A stretch of DNA of 54,566 nucleotides from JBBIPA01 sp037443085 (lineage in GTDB: Bacteria; Chloroflexota; Dehalococcoidia; GIF9; UBA5629): positions 1-54,566 of the forward strand of contig JBBIPA010000008.1 in assembly GCA_037443085.1 (NCBI GenBank), given 5' to 3'. Under the pieces are notes generated by a model that made no database searches, was not told where the DNA came from, and saw only the letters and a program-made list of their open reading frames with translations. Position 1 is the stretch's first letter. Each line of letters starts with the position of its first letter. Made by a program: the position numbers and the translations under genes. Positions 41,166 through 48,959 of the stretch are shown one piece after another.

Positions 41166-41414
41166 ATGACAGGTAAGAAAATTGGGAGAAAAAGATGTAA
41201 GAATTGTGGGGAAATCCTAGATGCTATTTGGTTTACAGCATTAATGACAGAGGAGTGGTCTTGGAATGGTGATGGCTATAACGAATGCACTGCAAAACAT
41301 AGTCTTGTTAATGATTATGACCAAAACGTTATCTGTCCGAATTGTGAACATGTGGTTGGCACAGGCATTGACTTTGGCTTTGGGAGAGGATTTAAGTGGA
41401 AAATTATCTATTGA
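41166..41414 (+). CDS. Small zinc-ribbon-like hypothetical protein
   Basis: An 82-residue protein with two CXXC pairs, CKNC near residue 11 and CPNC near residue 57, likely to bind one zinc. Between them lies WFTALMTEEWSWNGDGYNEC. The C-terminus is FGFGRGFKWKIIY. The family is not recognised. Base composition is AT-richer than neighbours, as in the next gene 56 bp downstream, suggesting the two arrived together. GAGGGGAG upstream is a reasonable ribosome site. Confidence 0.6.
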   Translation: MTGKKIGRKRCKNCGEILDAIWFTALMTEEWSWNGDGYNECTAKHSLVNDYDQNVICPNCEHVVGTGIDFGFGRGFKWKIIY

Positions 41415-41470
41415 TTTAATTAAGGTACTCAATGTAATTCTTTGGTACTTTCATATGGGAGTGGTTGGAA

Positions 41471-41959
41471 ATGATACACGAGCTACCGCAAACGATCCGA
41501 AGTGAGAGCCAAGTTAATTATAGCTATATGACAATTAATATGACATCAAGCCGTATCGATAAAGGGCTAATTGCTATCCCTGTATCTTTAGCTGAGTGGT
41601 TTCCGAAGCATAATGGTATTATTAACGTTTACTTAGATGATTCGCTTAATTTACAACCCAAGACTTTTTCTTCGTATAAGAGCAGTACTCGAGAATGTAG
41701 AATTGGAGGCGTTGCTGATTGGTTTGAAACAAATGAAATTAAGAGCGGGGATGAAATAGTCATTCAGGTCATGGACAAGGAAAACTTTATCTACAGGCTA
41801 ATCACAGAGAAAAGATTCATTGCGAGAACTAAAGAGTTACAGTATGGATTCGATCGTTCTGCAAGTGAACAAGAAGCTTCTGAGAAAATTACAGCAATTG
41901 CTCAGTGGACTAACATGGGGAAGAAAAAAGTTGTGCTGAGTGAGTTCAAACTCCACTAG
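41471..41959 (+). CDS. Hypothetical protein, possible DNA-binding pseudobarrel
   Basis: A 162-residue protein from an AT-rich patch. The core IPVSLAEWFPKHNGIINVYLDD, GVADWFETNEIKSGDEIVI recalls the beta-barrel of B3/EcoRII-N/BfiI-C type DNA-binding domains, where a WF..N...GD pattern is common, but this is only a pattern impression. GGGAG precedes the ATG at 41471; a TTG two codons earlier is possible. A clear terminator follows. The function is unknown. Confidence 0.6.
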   Translation: MIHELPQTIRSESQVNYSYMTINMTSSRIDKGLIAIPVSLAEWFPKHNGIINVYLDDSLNLQPKTFSSYKSSTRECRIGGVADWFETNEIKSGDEIVIQVMDKENFIYRLITEKRFIARTKELQYGFDRSASEQEASEKITAIAQWTNMGKKKVVLSEFKLH

Positions 41960-41961
41960 CC

Positions 41962-41990
41962 CCCTCTGGGTTACGACCTAGAGGGTTTTT
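41962..41990 (+). terminator. Rho-independent terminator
   Basis: CCCTCTGGGT and ACCTAGAGGG form a 10-bp stem with one G-T pair around a 4-nt loop, followed by TTTTT, starting directly after the stop codon of the preceding gene. Confidence 0.85.
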
Positions 41991-42293
41991 CACATACAGC
42001 TCATGAGCAAAGTGATATCCAGGCAAGACCATTATATTTGTTTTTCCCTTTGGACGAAGAAATAAAGAACTCGCTCAAATTGCGTCGAACTCGTTTAATA
42101 TGCATGTGCAAAGTTACAAGCGTCATCAATTCCCTAAACCTGTTGTGTTATCGGATGGCACACAAATCTTTAAACCTGCTGGCTGGTAATAATCAGCCCG
42201 TTACACGTGCCCTCGCGATGGCAGTTCATAGCTCGTGACTGGTGGTTCGAGATTGCTTCGCTACACTCGCAATGGACATTTTAGATGAGGTAT
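41991..42293. other. Gene-free stretch with fragment of a dispersed repeat
   Basis: No convincing gene is seen here. Near 42250-42280 is the short phrase GAGATTGCTTCGCTACACTC, of the kind found in dispersed non-coding repeats (purine-rich, ending CTCGCAATG), and a similar 'CTCGTGCC...TGGACATTTT' block lies near 47810-47865. They may be worn copies of one element. Confidence 0.35.
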
Positions 42294-42434
42294 TCAAACC
42301 ATTTTTAAGAATTCTTCTAGTGTAAGCTGTGCTGATTTGATGATTTTAGCCAGGGTGGGCCGTTTAATAGGAGAATGCGCGGGGACTACCAGTTTGATTA
42401 CTTTTCAGCATGAGAGGCTGGGAACTTTGCGCAT
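42294..42434 (-). pseudogene. hicA: Decayed HicA toxin gene
   Basis: Reading from the ATG overlapping the end of hicB gives MRKVPSLSC, then TGA, then in the same frame KVIKLVVPAHSPIKRPTLAK and a 16-residue end LTLEEFLKMV. The start and the end both match HicA (ending GTLxxIIxxAGLTxEEF), but about 25 residues with the catalytic histidine region are missing and the join makes a stop codon. The toxin is therefore dead. It lies in the usual overlap relation to the antitoxin. Confidence 0.75.
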
Positions 42435-42634
42435 AGAGCGATTTCCTTAACCAGGTGGGTATCGGTGACAAAGAGTTCGTCGTCAATTGGCTCAAGGTAG
42501 AGCTCAATGGCCTCTTTGATATTGGTTAAGGCTTCTTCCTCGGTCTCTCCTTCGCTTACACATCCGGGGAGGGAAGGAACATAAACTGTATATCCCCCTT
42601 CTTTGCAGGGTTCTAAAATGACTTTTAGTTTCAA
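42398..42634 (-). CDS. hicB: HicB-family antitoxin (orphan)
   Basis: A 78-residue HicB N-terminal domain: VILEPCKEGGYTVYVPSLPG, then SEGETEEEALTNIKEAIELY. Residues after LVKEIAL (the usual end) read CAKFPASHAEK, which is hicA DNA read in a shifted frame, so the stop has been moved by the same event that broke hicA. The domain has an RNase-H-like fold that binds HicA. Without toxin it may be a leftover or an anti-toxin against related HicA proteins. Confidence 0.85.
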   Translation of the reverse strand: MKLKVILEPCKEGGYTVYVPSLPGCVSEGETEEEALTNIKEAIELYLEPIDDELFVTDTHLVKEIALCAKFPASHAEK

Positions 42635-42850
42635 GGTTATCCTTCCTGAATGTCATTATAGGATTAGCAGTGTAATAAGGCAAATGACAATATGAATTAG
42701 TATTTCCCCTAATCCCAAAACCAGTAATTACCCCGGTAAAAATCCCAAAGTCAAAGCTGTTATCATCAGGGTATTTCCTATTGTCCCTTGTTTAGCTACT
42801 GGGTAGGATACGGGTAGATGCTGAACTATTGTTGAGGGGAGAGGAAATAG

Positions 42851-44974
42851 ATGAGTTTACCCGTAGTTGATAAGGCTCACGGCTACCCGGCTAACCCGGA
42901 CAGGAAAACACCTGTCGACCACAGCATTATGCCTCCCTGCCAGGCTGCCTGCCCGTTACATATGGACATCAGGGAATACGTTGATTTAGTTGCCCAGGGC
43001 AAAATAATGGAGGCTTTGCATGTCATCAGGGATGGCAATCCTTTCCCCTCCATCTGTGCCTATGTGTGCACCCATCCCTGTGAGGAATCCTGCCGGCGGA
43101 ATCAGGTGGATAATCCCATCGCCATCCGCTCTTTGAAGAGGTTCGCCGTGGAGTTCGGCGGCGACAGCATGGTGCAGACTGAAGCCAGGACGGCACATCA
43201 GGAGAAGGTTGCCATAGTAGGCTCCGGTCCAGCGGGATTGTCCTGTGCCTATTACCTGCGGAAGCTCGGCTATCCAGCGACAGTGTTTGAGGCCCACTCC
43301 GAACTGGGCGGTATGCTGCGCGTCGGCATTCCCCAGTACCGCCTGCCCCGGGAGGTGGTTGACGTCGAGGTGAAACGGCTGACTCAAATGGGAGCCGAAA
43401 TCAGGACGAACACGCAGGTGGTATCCCTGGATTTGCTCTTCGATATGGGCTACAAGGCTATCTTCGTTACTATCGGCGCTCATAAGAGCCTCAAGATGGG
43501 GGTGGAAGGAGAGGAGCTATCCGGCGTAATAGACGGGGTGACGTTTCTCCGTGAGGTGAACCTGGGGCTGAAGCCGTCCCTGGGGGAGATGGTGGTGGTG
43601 GTTGGCGGCGGCAATGTGGCCATTGATGCTGCCCGCACCGCCCTGCGGCTGGGCGCTCCCAAGGTTGCCATCCTCTACCGGCGCAGCCGGGAGGAGATGC
43701 CCGCCGACCCCGTGGAAGTAGAGCAGGCCCTGGAAGAAGGGATAGAGATTTCATTCCTGGTAGCGCCGACGCGAATTAAACGGGAGAACGGGCTACTGAG
43801 CGTAACCTGTATTCGCATGGAGCTGGGCGAGCCTGATGCCAGTGGCAGGCGACGCCCGGTGCCGGTAGCAGGCAGCGAGTTTGCTGAAAAATACGATACC
43901 CTTATCTCCGCCATTGGCCAGGTGCCCCAGACGCCCGGTGATTTTCATGTGCAGGTGGGCAGGGGCAGCACTATCCAGGTTGACCCGCTAACCCTGATTA
44001 CCAACCGAACCGGCGTCTTTGCCGGTGGTGACGTGGTCACCGGGCCTTCGACGGTCACCGAAGCGCTGGCGGCGGGCAGAATGGCGGCTTACCGGATTGA
44101 TGAATATCTTCAGCACCAGTATCCAGCAGCCGGCAGAGAAGCAGCAACAAGTCTGGAAGGCAAGCTCACGCCTCATACCATAGAGATGATTCGGAAAATC
44201 GGCAGGCTGGACCCGCCAGTGCTGGCTCCGGAAGCCAGAATGAAGGACTTCCAGCCCATAGAGCACGTCTATGACTGGGAAGCTGCCATCAATGAAGCCA
44301 GGCGATGTCTCCGTTGCGGCATGGGAGCCAAGATATTGTTTCAGGATAAATGCGCTACCTGCCTCACCTGCTTGAGGGTCTGCCCTTATCATGTGCCTTA
44401 TCTGGATGGCAAAGGCGTGATTCAGATACCGGCCGACCAGTGCCTGGCCTGTGGCATCTGTGTTGCCGAATGTCCAGCCAAGGCTATTGTCCTGCGTAAA
44501 CCATGCGATCGAAGGCAGGTGGGAGAAGAACTGGAGCATGTGCTCGAGTCTATAACGCAATCAAAGTCTAAGTCACTAATTATCGGCTTTTGCTGCCAGT
44601 ACGGGCTGTTCGGCACGGGCACACTGGCCAGCCTGTGGCGGGGGGCTAAAGCTGGCATCGGGATAGTGCCTGTGCCCTGTGCGGCCAAAGTGGAAGAGAC
44701 TCATATGTTGCGTGCTTATGAGATGGGGGCGGAAGGTGTTTTCATCGCCAGTTGCGGGAAACAGTGTGCCCGGGAAAACACCGCTTTCTGGGTGCAGCAG
44801 CGCGTGGAGAAGGTGAGGCAGGCACTGAAGCAGATGGGACTGGAACCCGAGCGTCTGCAAGCCTTTGTCTCGGATGCTGCCATCGAAAACCCCGCCGGGG
44901 CGCTGGATAAATTCACCGAGCGGATCGGCAATCTTTATTTAGCCTCAATACTGGTGCAGGAGGTGAAACGTTGA
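42851..44974 (+). CDS. GltD-like flavoprotein fused to 2x[4Fe-4S] ferredoxin and MvhD domains
   Basis: A 707-residue electron-transfer fusion. An N-terminal GltD/NfnB-type Fe-S region has C30, C34, C69, C73, C77 and C81. Then come an FAD site (IVGSGPAGLSCAYYLRKLG), an NAD(P) site (VVVGGGNVAIDAARTALRLG) and FAGGDVVTGPSTV. Around residues 495-550 are two ferredoxin motifs, CATCLTCLRVCP and CLACGICVAECP. The last 130 residues are an MvhD domain (GFCCQYGLFGTG, PVPCAAKVEE, ASCGKQCAREN). The MetV gene overlaps its stop codon by 4 bp and metF follows, so it most likely feeds electrons between NAD(P)H, ferredoxin and the methylene-H4F reductase. It is cytoplasmic. Confidence 0.9.
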   Translation: MSLPVVDKAHGYPANPDRKTPVDHSIMPPCQAACPLHMDIREYVDLVAQGKIMEALHVIRDGNPFPSICAYVCTHPCEESCRRNQVDNPIAIRSLKRFAVEFGGDSMVQTEARTAHQEKVAIVGSGPAGLSCAYYLRKLGYPATVFEAHSELGGMLRVGIPQYRLPREVVDVEVKRLTQMGAEIRTNTQVVSLDLLFDMGYKAIFVTIGAHKSLKMGVEGEELSGVIDGVTFLREVNLGLKPSLGEMVVVVGGGNVAIDAARTALRLGAPKVAILYRRSREEMPADPVEVEQALEEGIEISFLVAPTRIKRENGLLSVTCIRMELGEPDASGRRRPVPVAGSEFAEKYDTLISAIGQVPQTPGDFHVQVGRGSTIQVDPLTLITNRTGVFAGGDVVTGPSTVTEALAAGRMAAYRIDEYLQHQYPAAGREAATSLEGKLTPHTIEMIRKIGRLDPPVLAPEARMKDFQPIEHVYDWEAAINEARRCLRCGMGAKILFQDKCATCLTCLRVCPYHVPYLDGKGVIQIPADQCLACGICVAECPAKAIVLRKPCDRRQVGEELEHVLESITQSKSKSLIIGFCCQYGLFGTGTLASLWRGAKAGIGIVPVPCAAKVEETHMLRAYEMGAEGVFIASCGKQCARENTAFWVQQRVEKVRQALKQMGLEPERLQAFVSDAAIENPAGALDKFTERIGNLYLASILVQEVKR

Positions 44975-45654
44975 TAGTTGCCACTCAAAAATCTCTGGAA
45001 GAAATCAGGCGCATGCTAAGTCCTTATCAGCGGGTGCTGATTCTCGGCTGCGGCACCTGTATGACGGTCTGTGACGCCGGCGGCGAACGGGAGGTTGCTT
45101 TCCTCCACAGCGCCCTGCGCCTGGCGCAGACCAAAGCCGCTGATGGAACTCATGCCTTTGCCGAATATACCGTAAAACGGCAGTGCGACCCTGAGTTTGT
45201 GGAGTTGCTCACCGATAGAGTCAAAGAGGTGGATGTGGTGCTGTCGCTGGGTTGTGGCATCGGGGTGCAGACCATAGCCGAAAGCTTCCCCGACATACCG
45301 GTGCTGCCTGGCGTCAACACCTCTTTTATGGGCGTAGCCAAAGAGTGGGGGGTCTGGGATGAGCGGTGCGCTGCCTGTGGTGAATGCCGATTGGAAGAGA
45401 CCGGCGGCATTTGCCCCATCAGCAGGTGTACCAAGGGGATACTCAACGGCCCCTGCGCCGGTACCAAGAACGGCAAATGCGAGGCGAATAAGGACATGGA
45501 TTGCGCCTGGGTGCTTATCTATAAGCGACTGGAAAAACTGCAACAACTGGAAAAGATGCGCCGCTACTATCCGCCGCGGAACTTCCGGGCTATTCCCCGT
45601 CCGAAGCGAATCATGGCTAAAGCGACTATTGCTGGAGGCGAGACTAATGGCTAA
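44971..45654 (+). CDS. metV: MetV, zinc/Fe-S partner of methylene-tetrahydrofolate reductase
   Basis: A 227-residue protein of the 'methylenetetrahydrofolate reductase C-terminal' family. VLILGCGTCMTVCDAGGER is the first cysteine region, LSLGCGIGVQTIAE the second, and the family core CAACGECRLEETGGICPISR, CTKGILNGPCAG and CEANKDMDCAWVLIYKRL holds the conserved cysteines that bind metal clusters. In acetogens (Moorella, Sporomusa) MetV pairs with MetF and passes electrons to its flavin. It starts within the stop of the fusion gene (ATGA-type overlap with a TTG start), and ends 8 bp inside metF. Confidence 0.92.
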   Translation: MIVATQKSLEEIRRMLSPYQRVLILGCGTCMTVCDAGGEREVAFLHSALRLAQTKAADGTHAFAEYTVKRQCDPEFVELLTDRVKEVDVVLSLGCGIGVQTIAESFPDIPVLPGVNTSFMGVAKEWGVWDERCAACGECRLEETGGICPISRCTKGILNGPCAGTKNGKCEANKDMDCAWVLIYKRLEKLQQLEKMRRYYPPRNFRAIPRPKRIMAKATIAGGETNG

Positions 45655-46549
45655 ATCATTATTTGAGGAAAAGCTGTACTCTGGTAAGTTCCTGGTGACC
45701 ACAGAGATAGGACCTCCCAAGGGGGCTGATGTCTCGGAGGTAACTCATCATATCGAGCTGCTCAAGGATAAGGTTGATGCCATCAATGTCACTGACCATC
45801 AGAGCTCGGTGATGCGCTATCCCTCTCTGGGTGGCTGCCTCCTGGTAAAGGAGCACGGCGGCGAGCCGATACTGCAGATGACCTGCCGCGACCGCAACCG
45901 CCTGGCGCTGCAGGCGGACCTGCTGTTCGCCTACTCCCGGGGCGTATGCAATGTCCTCTGTCTCACGGGGGATGCTGTTGACGTCGGCGACCATAAGGAG
46001 GCGAAGCCTGTCTTCGACCTGGATTCGGTGCAGTTGCTGGAGATGATCAGGACTCTGGAATCGGGAACAGACATGGCAGGCAATGAGCTTAAAGGGGTTC
46101 CCAAGTTCTGCGTCGGCTCCTCGGTACATCCTGAGGCGGATTTCGTTGTGGCGCAACTGGTGAAACTTAATAAGAAGGTGGCTGCCGGAGCGCAATTTTT
46201 CCAGACCCAGGGCATCTTTGAGCTGGCAAGCTTCCGGCGGTTTATGCAATACGCTTCACAGTTTAATGTCAAAATACTGGCTGGCATCATCGTCATGGCT
46301 TCAGCACGGATGGCGAAGTATATGAATGATAACGTTCCGGGCATCATCGTTCCTAAGACGGTTATCGATGAGCTGGCCACTGCGGAAAAGGGCAAAGGCC
46401 TGCAGAAAGGAATCGAGATTGCGGTGCGGCTGATAAAGACCATTAAGGAGGAGAAACTATGCCACGGAGTTCATATTATGGCAGTAGGCAATGAAAAAAT
46501 CGTGCCGGAGATTATTGAAGCTGCTGACCTGGTCGCTGTGCCTCATTGA
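45647..46549 (+). CDS. metF: 5,10-methylenetetrahydrofolate reductase
   Basis: A 300-residue flavin (FAD) TIM barrel. LVTTEIGPPKGADVSEV carries the catalytic-type Glu of MetF, DAINVTDHQSSVMRYPS and LQMTCRDRNRLALQAD bind folate and flavin, LCLTGDAVDVGDH is the FAD loop, and AGAQFFQTQGIFEL resembles the QLFFD region. It reduces methylene-H4F to methyl-H4F. The ATG at 45647 is preceded by GGAGG; a much longer frame to the left overlaps metV and is not real. With the two upstream genes it forms a three-subunit enzyme of the methyl branch of the Wood-Ljungdahl pathway. Confidence 0.95.
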   Translation: MAKSLFEEKLYSGKFLVTTEIGPPKGADVSEVTHHIELLKDKVDAINVTDHQSSVMRYPSLGGCLLVKEHGGEPILQMTCRDRNRLALQADLLFAYSRGVCNVLCLTGDAVDVGDHKEAKPVFDLDSVQLLEMIRTLESGTDMAGNELKGVPKFCVGSSVHPEADFVVAQLVKLNKKVAAGAQFFQTQGIFELASFRRFMQYASQFNVKILAGIIVMASARMAKYMNDNVPGIIVPKTVIDELATAEKGKGLQKGIEIAVRLIKTIKEEKLCHGVHIMAVGNEKIVPEIIEAADLVAVPH

Positions 46550-46605
46550 AGAGCATGCCTCCCGGTTCAGCAGATTAGCCTGATTGAGCAAAGGAGGTAA
46601 ACAAG

Positions 46606-47394
46606 ATGGGAGAAAATGAAAAAATCCTGATAGTAGACGATGAACCTGAATTTGTGGAAGCTTTCCGCAAAACTTTTGAAGCCAGGTCTTATTGCGTGGT
46701 CACAGCTTGCAGCAGGGCAGAAGCCCAGGAGGTGATAGCAGCCGGACCCAATATCATCGTTCTGGGTACCCTGGCACCGGCCGGACAGGCATTTGCCATG
46801 CATAAGTGGCTGAAACAGCATCCCGAATATAAAGACATACCACTATTGGTGATAGATGCCCGATATGAGGAACGGCCTGTTAAGGGCTGGCGAAGATTTG
46901 AGGGCATACAGCTTGAGTCTGAGGGATACGTGAGCAAGCCAGTTGAGCCAGCAGCGTTAGTGCCTCAAATCCAGAGGTTGCTGGAGGAAGCAACCGGGCC
47001 GCGGCGGATAAAAGTCTTGATAGTGGACGATCACACTATGGTTAGGCAGGGAATACGAGCTCTTCTATCGGTGCAGCGGGACATGGAGGTAATAGGCGAG
47101 GCGGTTAATGGGCAGGACGCGCTGGAGCAGGTGCAGCGGCTGGCACCAAATATTACCTTGATGGATATAGTCATGCCCGTGATGAGCGGACTGGAAGCAA
47201 CAAAGCGCATAAGCAGCGAATACCCCTTCACCAAGGTTTTGATCTTGACTCAGTATGATGAGGAGGAGAATATGCTTGTCGCCAAGCAGGCTGGTGCGCA
47301 TGGCTTTATCCCCAAGCGAGCAGCAAGCTCAGACCTCGTAGGCAGTATCCGGGCGGTACACACCGGAAAATGCTTTGCCTGGGCCTTACCATGA
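46606..47394 (+). CDS. Two-receiver response regulator without output domain
   Basis: A 262-residue protein of two receiver domains in tandem. The first (1-128) has the acidic pair in ILIVDDEPEF and a late lysine (YVSKPVEP), but the phospho-acceptor position in IIVLGTLAP is G54, so it cannot be phosphorylated normally. The second (135-260) is intact, with VLIVDDHTMVRQG, D187 in TLMDIVMP and FIPKRAA, and is closely related to the receiver of the NarL regulator at 40410. It stops where the LuxR HTH should begin. AAAGGAGGT precedes the ATG. Possibly a phosphate sink or protein-interaction regulator for the upstream one-carbon operon. Confidence 0.85.
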   Translation: MGENEKILIVDDEPEFVEAFRKTFEARSYCVVTACSRAEAQEVIAAGPNIIVLGTLAPAGQAFAMHKWLKQHPEYKDIPLLVIDARYEERPVKGWRRFEGIQLESEGYVSKPVEPAALVPQIQRLLEEATGPRRIKVLIVDDHTMVRQGIRALLSVQRDMEVIGEAVNGQDALEQVQRLAPNITLMDIVMPVMSGLEATKRISSEYPFTKVLILTQYDEEENMLVAKQAGAHGFIPKRAASSDLVGSIRAVHTGKCFAWALP

Positions 47395-47455
47395 TAGAGA
47401 GAACAGGCATCTTATTTAATTCTGCCAGTGCCGAGAGAGGCGAAACGGAGGGAAT

Positions 47456-47695
47456 ATGATGAAACATATATGTGCAACTTGTAAATTCGCTGAAGGGTTT
47501 GACCGGGGACCTGGCATCTCCGGTTCCGATGAAGGGGTTAAATGTACCAACTTGGAATTTGCCAAATATCTCGATAGGTTACAGAAAAGTGATTCCTACC
47601 AAAGAGAGTTCAACGTTCACGGGTTTATTAACGTATTCAGAGTAGAAGCGGTTGCCTCTCATGAAAGCGAGGTATGCCAGTTCTGGGAAGCTTAG
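47456..47695 (+). CDS. Small cysteine-containing hypothetical protein
   Basis: A 79-residue protein beginning MMKHICATCKFAEGF, with further cysteines in EGVKCTNLEFA and EVCQFWEA. Four cysteines in this C-x2-C...C...C arrangement suggest a metal or Fe-S site. GGAGGG lies just before a double ATG. It follows the two-receiver gene by 61 bp. No family is recognised. Confidence 0.65.
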   Translation: MMKHICATCKFAEGFDRGPGISGSDEGVKCTNLEFAKYLDRLQKSDSYQREFNVHGFINVFRVEAVASHESEVCQFWEA

Positions 47696-47913
47696 CAGAA
47701 AAAGGTAGCATAGCCAGGCAAAATAACCACAAACCAGAACCACTAAACTAATACTTTATTACTTCAGCAAGTTTGCCATCATGCATCGCGTGCTGCTTTA
47801 AGCACCATGTCGCTCGTGCCACCAGCCCTTGGTGACGAATGTTCGTTGCCCTCACTGGACATTTTCCTCCCCCAGTATTTATACTGTTAGCGTTTTTAAA
47901 GGGCAACTATGCA

Positions 47914-48831
47914 ATGAAGATAAGCATTATCGGCGCAGCCGGCACAGTAGGCTCCTGCGCTGCTTTTGAAATTGCCACTCAGGGCCTGACTGATGAGCTG
48001 GTGATGCTCGATGTCAATCACAACCTGCTGGAGCAGCAGGCTAATGACATCGGCGCCGCTGTGAGCGGCCTTTATGATATCACAGTCCGGGTCGGCAGCG
48101 ATGCCGACCTTTCCGGCTCGGATATCGTCATCATGTCAGCAGGAGCCACCATAAGGCCAAACACTGACCGCATGATATACCTGCGGGAAAATCTGCTGCT
48201 TATCAAAGATTTTGCCGGGAAACTGGCACGATTCTGCCCCGATGCCGTGGCGATTACGGCGACTAACCCTGTCGACCCCATGAACTATGCAATGCACAAG
48301 TATTTGGGACTTGACCGCCGCAAGCTGCTGGGCTACTCCCTCAATGACTCCATACGATTCCGCATGCTGATAGCAAAAGCTCTGGGCGTAAAGTCCACTC
48401 AGGTGGACGGCATGGTCATCGGGGAGCACGGTAATAGCCAGGTCATGCTCTTCAGTTCTGTCCGAGTAGATGGCAAGCCAGTGGCGTTGAGCGAGGAGAT
48501 GAAGCAGGATATTCGTAAAGAAATTCCCACTTTTCTCAGGTGGTGGTCTGCCTTGAAAGTAACTCGCACCGCCGGCTGGACGTCGGCAATAGGGCTGGCA
48601 GCCATGGTGGCTGCTCTGGCAAATGATGCTGGACATGTCATACCCTGCTCCGTGATGCTGGATGGGGAGTACGGCTGTCGGGGGTTAAGCATGGGTGTGC
48701 CTGCAGTATTGGGTAGAGGAGGCGTCAGGGAAGTTCTTAATTTGGAGCTGGCCCCTGATGAAAAACTGGAACTGGAACGCTGCATCGCAGTCCTAAAGAA
48801 TGCAGTGCGTTTGGTTGACGAGGCTCTATAA
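47914..48831 (+). CDS. Malate/lactate dehydrogenase family protein (copy 1)
   Basis: A 305-residue NAD-dependent 2-hydroxyacid dehydrogenase of the LDH/MDH family. ISIIGAAGTVGSCAAFEIA binds NAD, ATNPVDPMNY and SLNDSIRFR give the Asp/Arg pair, and VIGEHGNSQV the catalytic His. The specificity position in the mobile loop (AGATIRPNTDR) is Ile where LDH has Gln and MDH has Arg, so the substrate is uncertain. I take the ATG at 47914; 25 codons upstream in frame have no ribosome site. A diverged paralogue follows 128 bp downstream. Confidence 0.87.
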   Translation: MKISIIGAAGTVGSCAAFEIATQGLTDELVMLDVNHNLLEQQANDIGAAVSGLYDITVRVGSDADLSGSDIVIMSAGATIRPNTDRMIYLRENLLLIKDFAGKLARFCPDAVAITATNPVDPMNYAMHKYLGLDRRKLLGYSLNDSIRFRMLIAKALGVKSTQVDGMVIGEHGNSQVMLFSSVRVDGKPVALSEEMKQDIRKEIPTFLRWWSALKVTRTAGWTSAIGLAAMVAALANDAGHVIPCSVMLDGEYGCRGLSMGVPAVLGRGGVREVLNLELAPDEKLELERCIAVLKNAVRLVDEAL

Positions 48832-48959
48832 TTATAGGCTCTAATCTCAACCCTTAGTTTGCCACAGTTTGCCGAAAGCGAGCGCAATCGCTATCAAAAG
48901 TTTTGCTGGAAAAACAGAGGCAAAAAGGTCAGTCCGGTAAAAAAAGAGGGGGTTCAGTA

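Noticed and set aside
45359..45646. 96-codon N-terminal extension of MetF
   Set aside because: It would overlap metV in another frame; the ATG at 45647 has a good GGAGG and gives the standard MetF start.
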